Assembly (NCBI GenBank): GCA_019459055.1
Contig: JAIBEI010000010.1
Coordinates: 36,659-100,658, forward strand
Direction of reading: 5' to 3'
DNA from: Thiobacillus sp.
GTDB taxonomy: Bacteria; Pseudomonadota; Gammaproteobacteria; Burkholderiales; Thiobacillaceae
Length of the DNA stretch: 64,000 nt
A program made the position numbers and the translations under genes. Shown one piece after another: positions 52,202 through 62,834 of the stretch. The notes below the pieces were generated by a model. The model was not told the DNA's origin and did not search any database. It saw nothing but the letters and a program-made list of their open reading frames with translations. Positions within the stretch are counted from its first letter, which is position 1. Each line of letters opens with the position of its first letter.

Positions 52202-53146
52202 TTAAAACAATTCGCGGTTCAGCGAGCGTTTTATGCTGCTCAACAGCGAGGAACGCGGCGACGTCATCGCGCTGCGGTCCATCAGCACCTTCTGCAGGCT
52301 GAACACGCTTTGCGGGCGTTCCATGTAGTTGAGCTTGAGGCACTGGTCGATGGTTTCCAGCAGTTGGTCGGAATAGGCGCCGCGCCAGTTCACCGATGCC
52401 GGCACCAGCTTGTCGTTGAGCAGGCGCGCATCGGCCGCCTGCGGCGGGTAGCCCGCCAGGCTGGCGTAGAGGCTGGCACCGACACTGTAGATGTCGGTCC
52501 ACGGCCCCAGCCGCTCGCGGTTGTGATACTGCTCGGGCGCGGCAAAACCGGGGGTGTACATGGGCTGCAGCTTGGTCTCCTCCTGGCTGAGCGTCTGCCG
52601 CGCCGCGCCGAAATCGATCAGGACGGGCGAGCCATCCAGACGAATGTATAAATTCGACGGCTTGATATCCAGATGCAGCAGCTTGTGCGTATGCACTTCG
52701 CGCAAACCATTCAGCAGTTGCACAAACACCCGCCGGATGAAGCCCTCGCGGATGGTGCCGCGATTGGCCTGGATATGCTGTTGCAGCGTTTTGCCGCGCT
52801 CGAAGCGCATCACCATGTAGACGGTGTCGTTGGCGCGAAAGAAATTGGTCACACGAATGACGTTGGGATGGTCGATGCACGCCAGCGCCCGCCCCTCCTC
52901 GAAAAAGCACTTCATGCCGTGACGAAAGATGTTGTTGTTTTCGGTCGAATTGGCCTGCACGATGACCGAGCCTTCGGTACGCAGCACCAGCGCACCCGGC
53001 AGGTATTCCTTGATCGCCACCGACTGATTATTGTCGTCGCGCGCCAGGTACACCATGCTGAAGCCGCCACCACCAATCTTGCGCACAATGGTGTATTCGT
53101 TCAGCCGATAACCGTTGGGCAGCGCTTGGTTGGGTTGAGTCGCCAT
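52202..53146 (-). CDS. Serine/threonine protein kinase (Hanks type)
   Basis: 314 residues from ATG 53146; upstream codons overlap the divergent promoter region. The glycine loop IGGGGFSMVY (24-33), K46 in VAIKEYLP, the catalytic loop HLDIKPSN (D160, N165) and DFG (D178) make an active kinase likely. No transmembrane segment or PASTA domain: it is cytosolic. It pairs with the downstream PP2C phosphatase and lies divergent from yicC. Targets unknown. Confidence 0.92.
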   Translation of the reverse strand: MATQPNQALPNGYRLNEYTIVRKIGGGGFSMVYLARDDNNQSVAIKEYLPGALVLRTEGSVIVQANSTENNNIFRHGMKCFFEEGRALACIDHPNVIRVTNFFRANDTVYMVMRFERGKTLQQHIQANRGTIREGFIRRVFVQLLNGLREVHTHKLLHLDIKPSNLYIRLDGSPVLIDFGAARQTLSQEETKLQPMYTPGFAAPEQYHNRERLGPWTDIYSVGASLYASLAGYPPQAADARLLNDKLVPASVNWRGAYSDQLLETIDQCLKLNYMERPQSVFSLQKVLMDRSAMTSPRSSLLSSIKRSLNRELF

Positions 53147-53244
53147 AGTCGAACGTCTATTATCTTTGTCTGTTAATCGGCCATACCGAAAAATCCCCGG
53201 CTCCGCGCCGGCAATCATTTCCATAATCCATATTTCAAACACCC

Positions 53245-54111
53245 ATGACAGCCAGCATGACCGGGTTCGCCGCCCACAGCCTCAACCTCGACCATGCCGG
53301 CGTCAACATCGACCTGCGCAGCGTCAATCAGCGCTTCCTGGAACTGCATTTCCGCTTGGGCGACGAATTCCGGGCACTCGAGCCGCAGCTGCGCGAGTTG
53401 ATCAATCAGCGTCTCGTGCGCGGCAAGGTGGAGTGCCGAATCAGCCTGAACGTATTGCCCGTCGCCTCGCTTGATAACGGATTGAACCCGGCCATTCTTG
53501 AGCGTCTGGCGCAATGGCAGGGCGACGTGCGGCAGCGCCTGCCCGACAGCGTGCCGCTCTCCGTCAACGAGATCCTGCGCTGGCCCGGCGCGATGCAGGG
53601 CACCGCCGTGTCGCAGGATGTGCTGGACGAGGCGGCGCTGGCGGGCGTGCGCGCCACGCTGGATGAACTGGTGGAAAGCCGCCGGCGCGAAGGCGCCAAA
53701 CTGAAACAGCACATCCTCGACCGGCTCGCCGCGGCCGAAGCGCAGGTAGCCAGCCTGGAACCGCTGCTGCCCGCGCTGGCTGCCGCCCAGCGCGAAAAAC
53801 TGACGCAGCGACTGCACGACGCGCTGGGCGAAGCAGGGCACGAGCGGCTGGCGCAGGAAATCGTACTAGCCGCGCAGAAATCCGATATCGACGAAGAACT
53901 CTCCCGCCTCGCCACCCACTTTGCCGAGGTGCGGCGCGTGCTGAATCAACCCGGCGCAGCCGGCAAGCGGCTCGATTTCCTGATGCAGGAACTGCATCGC
54001 GAGGCCAACACTTTGGGCTCGAAATCGGTTGCAGCGGAAACCTCGCGTGTCTCGCTCGAACTCAAGGTGCTGATCGAGCAGATGCGCGAACAGGTGCAGA
54101 ATATCGAATGA
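53245..54111 (+). CDS. yicC: YicC family protein (putative endoribonuclease)
   Basis: 288 residues. The start TASMTGFAAHSLNLDHAGVN, SVNQRFLELHFRL and the C-terminal GKRLDFLMQELHREANTLGS plus SKSVAAETSRVSLELKVLIE are the YicC/YloC signatures. YicC-type proteins are implicated in stationary-phase RNA decay. It precedes gmk after an 87-base spacer with a palindrome, the usual yicC-gmk order. Confidence 0.93.
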   Translation: MTASMTGFAAHSLNLDHAGVNIDLRSVNQRFLELHFRLGDEFRALEPQLRELINQRLVRGKVECRISLNVLPVASLDNGLNPAILERLAQWQGDVRQRLPDSVPLSVNEILRWPGAMQGTAVSQDVLDEAALAGVRATLDELVESRRREGAKLKQHILDRLAAAEAQVASLEPLLPALAAAQREKLTQRLHDALGEAGHERLAQEIVLAAQKSDIDEELSRLATHFAEVRRVLNQPGAAGKRLDFLMQELHREANTLGSKSVAAETSRVSLELKVLIEQMREQVQNIE

Positions 54112-54118
54112 TTTTTTA

Positions 54119-54163
54119 TCCGCGAAGTGAAGAAAGTCATCATCAAGGCTTTTCCTTCGCGGA
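54119..54163. repeat. Palindrome of the ATCCGCGAA family between yicC and gmk
   Basis: TCCGCGAAG (54119-54127) pairs exactly with CTTCGCGGA (54155-54163). Flanks (TTTTTTATCCGCGAAGTGAA) resemble the left end of the 50378 element. Confidence 0.75.
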
Positions 54164-54174
54164 CAGACTTTTGA

Positions 54175-54831
<657 letters not shown>

Positions 54832-54844
54832 AGCAGGAGTCCGT

Positions 54845-55048
54845 ATGGCCCGCATTACCGTTGATGAATGTATTGAAATGTTTCCCAACCGCTTCGAACT
54901 GACCCTTGCCGTGGCCTACCGCGCACGCCAGCTGGCACAGGGTTCGCAGTCCATGGTCGAGTCCAGGGACAAATCCATCGTTACCGCGCTGCGGGAAATT
55001 GCCGCAGGCAAGGTCGGGCGTGAAATCCTCAACCGGGGCCGTGCCTGA
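54845..55048 (+). CDS. rpoZ: RNA polymerase omega subunit
   Basis: 67 residues. [31 protein letters not shown] and [16 protein letters not shown] are the conserved omega sequence. Omega assists assembly of the beta-prime subunit and forms part of a ppGpp site. It starts 13 bases after gmk and carries a normal ribosome binding site (AGCAGGAG). Confidence 0.97.
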   Translation: MARITVDECIEMFPNRFELTLAVAYRARQLAQGSQSMVESRDKSIVTALREIAAGKVGREILNRGRA

Positions 55049-55094
55049 GCAGCCACCCAAACGTCAACCGGCGCACACCCATCGCGCGCCGGCG

Positions 55095-57239
55095 ATGACG
55101 CACGAATTCGAATCGCTGCGTCCAGCCCTGGCCTATCTTTCGCCTGACGAAATAAGCCAGATCGAGCAGGCCTACGAATTCAGCCGCAGTGCCCACGAAG
55201 GGCAGTTCCGCAAGAGCGGCGAACCCTATATCTCCCACCCGCTTGCCGTTGCCGGCATTCTCGCCGGCTGGCATCTCGATGCGCAGACCCTGATCGCCGC
55301 GCTGCTGCACGACGTGGTCGAGGATACCCCGGCCACGGTGGGCGAAATCGAGGCGTGCTATGGCAAGCCGGTCGCGCTGCTGGTCGAGGGCGTGTCCAAG
55401 CTCGACAAGCTGGCGTTTGAATCCGAGCAGCACGCGCAGGCGGAGAACTTCCGCAAGATGCTGCTGGCAATGGCGCAGGACGTGCGGGTCATCCTGATCA
55501 AGCTGGCCGACCGCCTGCACAACATGCACACCATGGGCTCGATGCCGGCCGAAAAGCGCAAGCGGATCGCCAAGGAAACCCTGGAAATCTATGCCCCCAT
55601 CGCCAACCGGCTTGGGCTGCATTCGGTCTACCAGGAACTGGAAGACCTCGGCTTCCGCTACAGCCACCCCAACCGCTACCAGGTGCTGGCCAAGGCGGTG
55701 AAGGCGGCGCGCGGCAATCGCCGCGAACTGGTCGACAAGATCAAGATCGCGCTGCAGGAAAAACTCGAGTACTGCAAGATCGAAGCCACCATCACCGGCC
55801 GCGAAAAACACCTCTACAGCATCTACCGCAAGATGCAGGAAAAGAACCTGGCGTTCTCCGAGGTGTTCGACATCTACGGCTTTCGCGTGGTGGTGCGCGA
55901 CCAGCCAAGCTGCTATCTGACGCTGGGCGCGCTGCACTCGCTGTACAAGCCGATCCCCGGCAAATTCAAGGACTACATCGCGATTCCGAAGGCCAACGGT
56001 TACCAGTCGCTGCATTCGATCCTGTTCGGCCCCAACGGCACCCCGATCGAAGTGCAGATCCGCACCGCCGACATGAACCGCCTGGCGGAGTCGGGCGTGG
56101 CTTCGCACTGGATGTACAAGTCAGCCGACGCCGCGCTCAACGATGTGCAGACGCGCACCCATCGCTGGCTGCAGTCGCTGCTCGACATCCACGCCGACCA
56201 CGGAGATTCGCCTGAATTCCTCGAACACATCAAGATCGATTTGTTTCCCGACGAGGTCTATGTCTTCACCCCCAAGGGCAAGATCATGGCGCTGCCGCGC
56301 GGCGCCACGGCGGTGGATTTTGCGTTCGCGGTGCACACCGACGTCGGCTTCCACTGCATTGCGGCGAAGATCAATTATGAGCTGATGCCATTGCGCACCC
56401 AGCTTCGAAATGGCGACCACGTCGAGATCCTCACCGCCGCCAATGCCAGCCCCAACGCCGCCTGGCTGAATTTCGTCGTCACCGGCAAGGCGCGTTCGCA
56501 TATTCGCAATTACCTGCGCAACACGCGGGTGGAAGAAGCGGCGGCACTGGGCGAGCGCCTGCTCACCAACGCCATCGCCGCGCTTCATCCCGAAGCGATC
56601 GAGCCCGACCCGGCCGTATGGGACCGCGTGGTCAAGGACTACGGCCTGCAGACGCGGGAGGAACTGTTCGCCGGCATCGGACTGGGACGCAAACTGCCGC
56701 TGGTGGTGGCGCACCAACTGCTGCATGTGCAGGGTGAAAAAACCGGGATTCCGGCCCATCCCCATGCCATCAGCATCCGCGGCACCGAAGGGATCGCGGT
56801 CGAGCTGGCGCAGTGCTGCCACCCGATCCCCGGCGACCCGATTCTCGGCTTCATCCACAAGGATCGCGGCCTCATCATCCACACCCACGACTGCACCTCA
56901 ATCCGCGCCTTCCGCACCGACCCCGACAAGTGGCTGGACGTCGAATGGGAAGCCGAGCCGGGCCACATGTTCGACGTCTCGATCAAGGTCATCGTCGGCA
57001 ACCAGCGCGGTGTGCTGGCCAAGGTCGCATCCGCCATCGCCGAACACGGCTCCAACATCGGCAACATCGCGATGGAAGAAGAGGACGGCAGCCCCTACAC
57101 CGTGCTGTTCTTTACCGTGCAGGTGGAAAACCGGATGCATCTCGCGCGCGTGATGCGCGGCCTGCGCGTGCTGCCCGACGTGGTGCGGATTTTCCGCATC
57201 AAGGGCAGGAAGGACGGCCGCGCCGCGCAACCCCAATAA
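55095..57239 (+). CDS. spoT: Bifunctional (p)ppGpp synthetase/hydrolase SpoT
   Basis: 714 residues from ATG 55095 ([20 protein letters not shown]). A GTG at 55041, which overlaps the rpoZ end, would add 18 residues and cannot be excluded; neither has a strong ribosome binding site. The HD hydrolase domain ([20 protein letters not shown]), the RelA/SpoT synthetase domain ([25 protein letters not shown]), the TGS domain ([20 protein letters not shown]) and a C-terminal ACT domain are in order. HDVVEDT suggests active hydrolase. Confidence 0.95.
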   Translation: MTHEFESLRPALAYLSPDEISQIEQAYEFSRSAHEGQFRKSGEPYISHPLAVAGILAGWHLDAQTLIAALLHDVVEDTPATVGEIEACYGKPVALLVEGVSKLDKLAFESEQHAQAENFRKMLLAMAQDVRVILIKLADRLHNMHTMGSMPAEKRKRIAKETLEIYAPIANRLGLHSVYQELEDLGFRYSHPNRYQVLAKAVKAARGNRRELVDKIKIALQEKLEYCKIEATITGREKHLYSIYRKMQEKNLAFSEVFDIYGFRVVVRDQPSCYLTLGALHSLYKPIPGKFKDYIAIPKANGYQSLHSILFGPNGTPIEVQIRTADMNRLAESGVASHWMYKSADAALNDVQTRTHRWLQSLLDIHADHGDSPEFLEHIKIDLFPDEVYVFTPKGKIMALPRGATAVDFAFAVHTDVGFHCIAAKINYELMPLRTQLRNGDHVEILTAANASPNAAWLNFVVTGKARSHIRNYLRNTRVEEAAALGERLLTNAIAALHPEAIEPDPAVWDRVVKDYGLQTREELFAGIGLGRKLPLVVAHQLLHVQGEKTGIPAHPHAISIRGTEGIAVELAQCCHPIPGDPILGFIHKDRGLIIHTHDCTSIRAFRTDPDKWLDVEWEAEPGHMFDVSIKVIVGNQRGVLAKVASAIAEHGSNIGNIAMEEEDGSPYTVLFFTVQVENRMHLARVMRGLRVLPDVVRIFRIKGRKDGRAAQPQ

Positions 57240-57261
57240 TTCAACCGCATCAGGACTCAGC

Positions 57262-57642
57262 ATGAACAAAAGCATCATCCAGACCAGTGAAGCCCCTGCC
57301 GCGATCGGCACCTACTCGCAGGCGGTGCGGGTCGACCACACCGTCTACCTGTCAGGCCAGATCGGCCTCGACCCCGCCTCCATGCAGCTGGTCGACGGCG
57401 TCGACGCGCAGATCCATCAGGTATTCAAGAACCTGGCCGCAGTGGCGGCCGCCGCGGGCGGCTCGCTGGCCGACGTGGTGAAGCTGAACGTGTTCCTGAC
57501 CGATCTCGGCCACTTTCCCAAGGTCAACGAAATCATGGCGGGCTACTTCAGCCAGCCCTATCCGGCGCGCGCCGCAGTCGGCGTGGCCGCACTGCCGCGC
57601 GGCGCGCTGGTTGAGGCCGACGCCGTGATGGTGGCTGCTTAA
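57262..57642 (+). CDS. ridA: Enamine/imine deaminase RidA
   Basis: 126 residues. The RidA/YjgF signature [20 protein letters not shown] is complete, with the arginine in PARAAVGVA that binds the carboxylate of 2-aminoacrylate-type substrates. It removes reactive enamines from PLP enzymes. It lies 22 bases after spoT and 9 before recG. Confidence 0.95.
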   Translation: MNKSIIQTSEAPAAIGTYSQAVRVDHTVYLSGQIGLDPASMQLVDGVDAQIHQVFKNLAAVAAAAGGSLADVVKLNVFLTDLGHFPKVNEIMAGYFSQPYPARAAVGVAALPRGALVEADAVMVAA

Positions 57643-57651
57643 ATCGCCGCC

Positions 57652-59688
57652 TTGAAAGCGGCGTCGCCGTTTTCCTTTCCCGTCAGTCCGGCGCTCGCCG
57701 CCAAACTCGTCAAGCTGGGGCTGGCCCGCGACACTGATCTAATACTGCACCTGCCGCTGCGCTGGGAAGACGAAACCCGCCTCACGCCGATCCGCGACCT
57801 GCTGCCTGGACAGAGCGCGCAGGTGCAGGCGGTGGTTCGCGAGGCCAGCGTCGCCTACCGCCCGCGCCGCATGCTGACGGTGGCGGTGGCGGACGCCGGC
57901 GGCGTGCTCGGCATCCGCTTCCTGAATTTTTACCCCAACCACCTCAAGCTGTTCCAGCCCGGCGAAAGTTTCCGTTTCAGCGGCGAGGTGCGCGGCGGCT
58001 TCCTCGGACTGGAAATGGTGCATCCGCGCTTTGTGAAAGCCGACGATGCCACGCCGCTGCCAACCCAGCTCACCCCGGTGTATCCCACCACGGCCGGACT
58101 GGGGCAGGCCACGCTGCGCAAGCTGGTCGCGCGCGCGCTGGCGGCCCCGATCACCGACACCCTGCCCGCCAACTGGCTGGCCGAACTGGGTTTGCCGGAA
58201 CTGGAAGCCAGCATCCGCGTGCTGCACCAGCCGCCGCCGGATTGCGTGCTGGCCGAGCTTGAATCGCGCCAGCACCCTGCGTGGCAGCGGCTGGCCTTCG
58301 ACGAGCTGCTGGCGCAACAGCTGTCGCTGGCCACCGCGCGCCGACAGCGGCAGCGCCTGTGTACCGCGCCGCTGCCCGCGCAGCAGCAGCTGACCGCCGC
58401 CTTCATCCACACGCTGCCGTTCGCCCTGACCGCCGCGCAGGCGCGCACCTGGCAGGAAATCAGCGCCGACCTGGCGCAGCCGCACCCGATGCGTCGCCTG
58501 CTGCAGGGCGACGTCGGCAGCGGCAAGACCGTGGTGGCTGCGCTGGCCTGTCTGCAGGCGATCGAAAATGGCTTTCAGGCCGCCTTTATGGCGCCGACCG
58601 AAATCCTCGCCGAGCAGCATTACCGCAAGCTCGCCCCCGTCTTGTCGGCGCTCGGCGTGCGCTGCGCCTGGGTGTCGGGCAGCCAGCGCAAGTCCGAGCG
58701 CACGGCGGCCTGGCAGGCGATTGCTGCGGGCGACATTGATCTGGCATTCGGCACCCATGCACTGTTCCAGGAGGCCGGCAGCTTCGCGCGCCTGGGGCTG
58801 GCGGTGGTCGACGAGCAGCACCGCTTCGGCGTCGGCCAGCGACTGGCGCTGATGCAGAAAGGCACGGAACCGCACCAGTTGATGATGAGCGCGACGCCGA
58901 TTCCGCGCACCCTGGCGATGAGCTTCTTTGCCGACCTCGACGTTTCGGTGATCGACGAACTGCCGCCGGGACGCACCCCCGTCGTCACCAAGCTGGTCAG
59001 CGCCGCGCGCCGCGACGACGTTCTGGCACGGGTGACGGCCGCCTGCCTCGGAGGCGGCCAGGCCTACTGGGTATGCCCGTTGATCGAGGAATCGGAGAAG
59101 CTGCAGCTGCAGACCGCGCAAGACACCTACACGGCTTTGGCCGAGCAGCTGCCGGAACTGCGCATTGGCCTGGTTCACGGACGACTGAAGCCGGACGAAA
59201 AACAGGCGGTGATGGCTGCGTTCCAGGCGCATGAAATCGACCTGCTGGTCGCCACCACGGTGATCGAGGTCGGCGTCGACGTGCCCAACGCCGCGCTAAT
59301 GGTGATCGAGCACGCCGAGCGCATGGGGCTCGCGCAACTGCATCAGCTTCGCGGGCGGGTCGGGCGCGGCAGCCGCGAATCGGTATGCGTGCTGCTGTAC
59401 CAGACGCCGGTATCGGAACTCGCCCGCGCGCGCCTCAAGGTGATTTTCGAACTCACCGACGGCTTCGAGATCGCGCGCCAGGATTTGCTGCTACGCGGCC
59501 CCGGCGAATTCCTCGGCAGTCGCCAGAGCGGCCTGCCGATGCTGCGCTTTGCCGATCTGGAGCGCGACCTGGCGCTGCTGGAACGGGCGCGCGACTACGC
59601 CCAGCGCTGCCTCGAGGCACACCCCGCGATCGCCGCGCGCCACGTCGAACGCTGGCTGGGCAACCGTGCCGGGCTGTCACAGACCTGA
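57652..59688 (+). CDS. recG: ATP-dependent DNA helicase RecG
   Basis: 678 residues. An N-terminal wedge/OB domain (LILHLPLRWEDETRLTPIRD) precedes the helicase core: LLQGDVGSGKTVVAALACLQ, VVDEQHRFGVGQR, MSATPIPRTLAMSFF and HQLRGRVGRGSRESVCVLLY. It remodels stalled forks and Holliday junctions. TTG at 57652 is used as the start since it aligns with the family N-terminus; no ATG is nearby and no clear ribosome binding site is present. Confidence 0.95.
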   Translation: MKAASPFSFPVSPALAAKLVKLGLARDTDLILHLPLRWEDETRLTPIRDLLPGQSAQVQAVVREASVAYRPRRMLTVAVADAGGVLGIRFLNFYPNHLKLFQPGESFRFSGEVRGGFLGLEMVHPRFVKADDATPLPTQLTPVYPTTAGLGQATLRKLVARALAAPITDTLPANWLAELGLPELEASIRVLHQPPPDCVLAELESRQHPAWQRLAFDELLAQQLSLATARRQRQRLCTAPLPAQQQLTAAFIHTLPFALTAAQARTWQEISADLAQPHPMRRLLQGDVGSGKTVVAALACLQAIENGFQAAFMAPTEILAEQHYRKLAPVLSALGVRCAWVSGSQRKSERTAAWQAIAAGDIDLAFGTHALFQEAGSFARLGLAVVDEQHRFGVGQRLALMQKGTEPHQLMMSATPIPRTLAMSFFADLDVSVIDELPPGRTPVVTKLVSAARRDDVLARVTAACLGGGQAYWVCPLIEESEKLQLQTAQDTYTALAEQLPELRIGLVHGRLKPDEKQAVMAAFQAHEIDLLVATTVIEVGVDVPNAALMVIEHAERMGLAQLHQLRGRVGRGSRESVCVLLYQTPVSELARARLKVIFELTDGFEIARQDLLLRGPGEFLGSRQSGLPMLRFADLERDLALLERARDYAQRCLEAHPAIAARHVERWLGNRAGLSQT

Positions 59689-60028
59689 TTGATGCCACAA
59701 ACTCTAGGCGGGAAGCAGGTCCGCAAGCCACGCCATCCGCAGCGCCAGAAAGGGCAGCGCCGCGCTCGGAACACCGCGAACACCGGCTGCCGGAAATGCT
59801 GACTGGCTGGGATCGATCCCCACGGGGGGGAGGTCCGTCAGCGCACGTAAAACCGGGCGAAAAGGCGAGGAGTGCTTATGAAATGTTGGATTGATGAACG
59901 AAAAGTGATTACGCAGTGTGCAAAATTTGAATCGGGACGGCCAATTCGCGCGCAGCCGACAGGCTGCTAGCGCCGTCCGAATGTCTCCGCCGCTTTGGCA
60001 TAATGCGCGTTTTGTCCTGGGCCCCACA
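59689..60028. other. Gene-free stretch between recG and ubiC
   Basis: About 340 bases. A 115-codon frame on the minus strand (59704-60051) has no recognisable family motif or ribosome binding site and overlaps the ubiC promoter, so I do not call it. CATAAT at 59999-60004 is a plausible -10 for ubiC. Nothing else is recognised. Confidence 0.45.
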
Positions 60029-60592
60029 GTGACCGCTTCACGGCACGACACACTCTCTCACATTGAGCCACAACGCGGCTGGCTTGCGCATCCTTTTCGC
60101 GCACCGCGAGCGTTGCGGAGCTGGCTGTCGGACCGCGGTTCGCTCACCCGCCGCCTGAAAGCGCGCCATGCCGATTTCAAGGTCCGTCCGGTCGCACGCG
60201 GATTCGCGCCGCCTTTTCTCGACGAAGCACAGGCATTGCGCTTGAGTCCCAAAGCGCTGGCCTACGTGCGCGACGTCCTGCTCATCGGCGGCGGCCACAT
60301 GCGGGTATTCGCCCACAGCGTGCTGCCCCGCGCCAGCCTGCGCGGCGGCTGGCGCGGAATCACCCGACTGGGGACGAAGCCTCTGGGGGAAACGCTGTTT
60401 ACCGATCCGCGTATCCGACGGCTCGGCCTGACGATGTGTCGGCTTGACGCGCGCCATCCGCTCTATCGCGCGGCCAGGCGCCACACCGGGCTTACCGCGC
60501 ATCATCTGTGGGCACGCCGCTCGGTGTTCTGCCTCAATGGCCGCCCGCTTCTGGTGACCGAAGTTTTTCTACCCGCCATCGAGGCCCCATGA
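60029..60592 (+). CDS. ubiC: Chorismate lyase
   Basis: 187 residues if begun at GTG 60029; an ATG at 59981 in the same frame is the alternative. The GTG is favoured because a -10 like CATAAT lies at 59999-60004. [39 protein letters not shown] and a final [10 protein letters not shown] are UbiC-like. It makes 4-hydroxybenzoate and pyruvate from chorismate, the first ubiquinone step, directly followed by ubiA. Confidence 0.88.
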   Translation: MTASRHDTLSHIEPQRGWLAHPFRAPRALRSWLSDRGSLTRRLKARHADFKVRPVARGFAPPFLDEAQALRLSPKALAYVRDVLLIGGGHMRVFAHSVLPRASLRGGWRGITRLGTKPLGETLFTDPRIRRLGLTMCRLDARHPLYRAARRHTGLTAHHLWARRSVFCLNGRPLLVTEVFLPAIEAP

Positions 60593-61458
60593 CCCTGACC
60601 GAACGCCTGTCTCATTACGAGAAACTGATGCGGCTCGACAAGCCCATCGGCATTCTGCTGCTGCTGTGGCCCACGCTGTGGGCGCAGTGGCTTGCCGGCA
60701 ACGGCCGGCCGGACTGGCTGATCCTGTGGATTTTCGTCATGGGCGTGGTGCTGATGCGCTCGGCCGGCTGCGTCATCAACGACTACGCCGACCGCGAGAT
60801 CGACCCGCACGTGGCGCGCACCCGCGAGCGCCCGCTGGCCGCCGGCAAGGTGTCGCCGAAGGAGGCGCTGCTGCTGGCGGCGGGCCTGTCCCTGCTGGCA
60901 TTCCTGCTGATCCTGCCGCTCAACGCGCTGGTGCTGAAACTTTCAGTCATTGCGCTGTTTCTGGCCGCAAGCTACCCGTTTACCAAGCGCTTCTTCGCGA
61001 TCCCGCAGGCCTACCTCGGCATCGCCTTCGGCTTCGGCATTCCGATGAGCTATGCCGCGCTGCGAGGCGAAGTCCCGCTGGAAGCCTGGGTTTTGCTGGC
61101 GGCCAACGTTTTCTGGGCGATCGCCTACGATACCCAATACGCGATGGTCGACCGCGAAGACGATCTCAAGATCGGCATCAAGACCTCGGCGATCACCTTT
61201 GGGCGTTTTGACCTGGCCGCGATTGCAGTTTGCTATGTGGCGACTCTGGGACTGCTCGGCTGGGTCGGATTGCAGCGGGAAATGGGCGTGGCGTACTATG
61301 GCGGGCTGGCGGTGGCGGCGGCGATCGCGCTCTACCACATGAAACTGATCCGCCAACGCGACCCGCAGCAATGCTTTCGCGCCTTCCTGCACAACACCTG
61401 GTTCGGCGCCGCGGTGTTCAGCGGCATTGCGCTGCACTATCTGCTGCGCAGCTTATGA
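60589..61458 (+). CDS. ubiA: 4-hydroxybenzoate octaprenyltransferase
   Basis: 289 residues from ATG 60589, overlapping the ubiC stop (ATGA). Eight or so membrane helices; the two aspartate motifs are NDYADREID and [12 protein letters not shown] (binding the prenyl diphosphate through Mg2+). [20 protein letters not shown] is characteristic. It attaches the isoprenoid tail to 4-hydroxybenzoate in ubiquinone synthesis. Its 3' end overlaps the convergent SPOR gene by 6 bases. Confidence 0.96.
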   Translation: MTLTERLSHYEKLMRLDKPIGILLLLWPTLWAQWLAGNGRPDWLILWIFVMGVVLMRSAGCVINDYADREIDPHVARTRERPLAAGKVSPKEALLLAAGLSLLAFLLILPLNALVLKLSVIALFLAASYPFTKRFFAIPQAYLGIAFGFGIPMSYAALRGEVPLEAWVLLAANVFWAIAYDTQYAMVDREDDLKIGIKTSAITFGRFDLAAIAVCYVATLGLLGWVGLQREMGVAYYGGLAVAAAIALYHMKLIRQRDPQQCFRAFLHNTWFGAAVFSGIALHYLLRSL

Positions 61459-62103
61459 CCGGCAGGCCACGCGCGACTGCTGGCTATTCGGATAGGCCTG
61501 AATGATCCCGCCCAGACTTTTAAGCGTGTCCGTGTCCTCGCTGCGAATCACAAAGTAAAAATCCGTGCCCTGGCGCGGCAGCAGCTCGACGCGCGTGCCG
61601 AGCACGCCCTTGTCCTCGACTTCGCGCACGCGCCGACGCGCCGCCTCGTTGTCGGTATACAGGCCGAGCGAAATGGCATTGCTCCAAGCGCCATCCTTCA
61701 CCACAAAGGCATCCCCCACGCCCGCCGCTGCCAGTTCGCCCAGCTTGTCCGCCGCCGACTGCGCGCTGGGCAAGGGTGGGAAAATCACCCAGTGCCGGGT
61801 GTTCAGCGGCACCTCAGTGAACGACATCGCCCGCTCGCCAGCCATGGTCTTGAGCTGTTCGCGCACCTGCGCGAACTCGTCCGGGTTCAAGCCACGCCAT
61901 TCCACACACATGGCCTCGGGCGCCACCACGCGAGGCGCCGGCGCCTGCTCTGGCGCGGACGCCGACTGGGTACGCAGGCTGAGGCGGTCTACGTTCATCG
62001 GCGCATTCTGGTCCAATTGGGCCTGCGGCCAGTGGCTGCGGCCGATAAAAAACCCCGCCACAGTCAGATTCAGCATCAGCAATGCCCATGCGATCCATTT
62101 CAT
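61453..62103 (-). CDS. SPOR-domain-like membrane-anchored protein
   Basis: 216 residues from ATG 62103, which overlaps the coaX stop. One N-terminal membrane segment ([19 protein letters not shown]) is followed by a linker and a region resembling a SPOR fold ([36 protein letters not shown]). SPOR domains bind denuded peptidoglycan at division sites. The gene is commonly found after birA-coaX in betaproteobacteria. Role inferred. Confidence 0.8.
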   Translation of the reverse strand: MKWIAWALLMLNLTVAGFFIGRSHWPQAQLDQNAPMNVDRLSLRTQSASAPEQAPAPRVVAPEAMCVEWRGLNPDEFAQVREQLKTMAGERAMSFTEVPLNTRHWVIFPPLPSAQSAADKLGELAAAGVGDAFVVKDGAWSNAISLGLYTDNEAARRRVREVEDKGVLGTRVELLPRQGTDFYFVIRSEDTDTLKSLGGIIQAYPNSQQSRVACRS

Positions 62104-62834
62104 CTCGATTCCCTCTCCCGGGCAACGCAGTCGATACCTTCCAGCACCAGGGCAGACACATGCTCGGCAGGCGCAGTCAGGCGCGGCAACAGCATCCCGG
62201 CGTCCCCGCCCGTCAGCAAGCACAGCGGAACGTCTCCCGCAGCCTCGGCCAGGCGAGCAAGCTGCTGTTCTATCGTTCCGCACAGCGCCGCCACAATCCC
62301 GCTTTCCACCGCGTCGGCCGTGCTGCGCGGAAATGCCTGCCAATGGCCTGTACCCTCTGAAACGTGCGCCGTGCCCTGCTGCAGCGCTCGCCGCATCAAT
62401 GAGGCGCCCGGCAGGATCACGCCCCCCAGAAACACGCCAGCTGCCGACAGTGCGTCCACCGTCATCGCCGTCCCGGCCGACGCCACCAGCACCGGTCCGC
62501 GAGTGCGCCGGCGTGCGGCGATCAGGCCCATCCAGCGATCCACACCCAGTTGCAGCGGGTTCTGGTAACTATTTTTCACCCCGCCAAAGTCCGCCTCAGC
62601 CACCAGCCACAGCACGCCGATATCCGCCGCCTCCAGCAATGCGGCTAGCCGTTGTTCGTGTGCGACGCTTGTCACGCTGGCGATGAAACAAACGGTGCCG
62701 GCCGTCAGTTGCGCCTTCAAGACTGCCAAATCCCCGTAATCGCAGCAGCCTTGCGCGCACCATTGCCCATCTTCAACCGCTGCCCATTTCAGGCGCGAGT
62801 TGCCGGCATCGATCAACAGCCGGCGGGCCGTCAT
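62100..62834 (-). CDS. coaX: Type III pantothenate kinase
   Basis: 244 residues. LLIDAGNSRLKWAAVEDG is the N-terminal ATP-binding motif, GVDRWMGLIAARRR and VLVASAGTAMTVDAL complete the ASKHA-type CoaX. It phosphorylates pantothenate in coenzyme A synthesis. Start and stop overlap birA and the SPOR gene by ATGA, so the three are translationally coupled. Confidence 0.95.
   Translation of the reverse strand: MTARRLLIDAGNSRLKWAAVEDGQWCAQGCCDYGDLAVLKAQLTAGTVCFIASVTSVAHEQRLAALLEAADIGVLWLVAEADFGGVKNSYQNPLQLGVDRWMGLIAARRRTRGPVLVASAGTAMTVDALSAAGVFLGGVILPGASLMRRALQQGTAHVSEGTGHWQAFPRSTADAVESGIVAALCGTIEQQLARLAEAAGDVPLCLLTGGDAGMLLPRLTAPAEHVSALVLEGIDCVARERESR

Noticed and set aside
59704..60051. 115-codon minus-strand frame between recG and ubiC
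   Set aside because: No motif, no ribosome binding site, and it covers the likely ubiC promoter.
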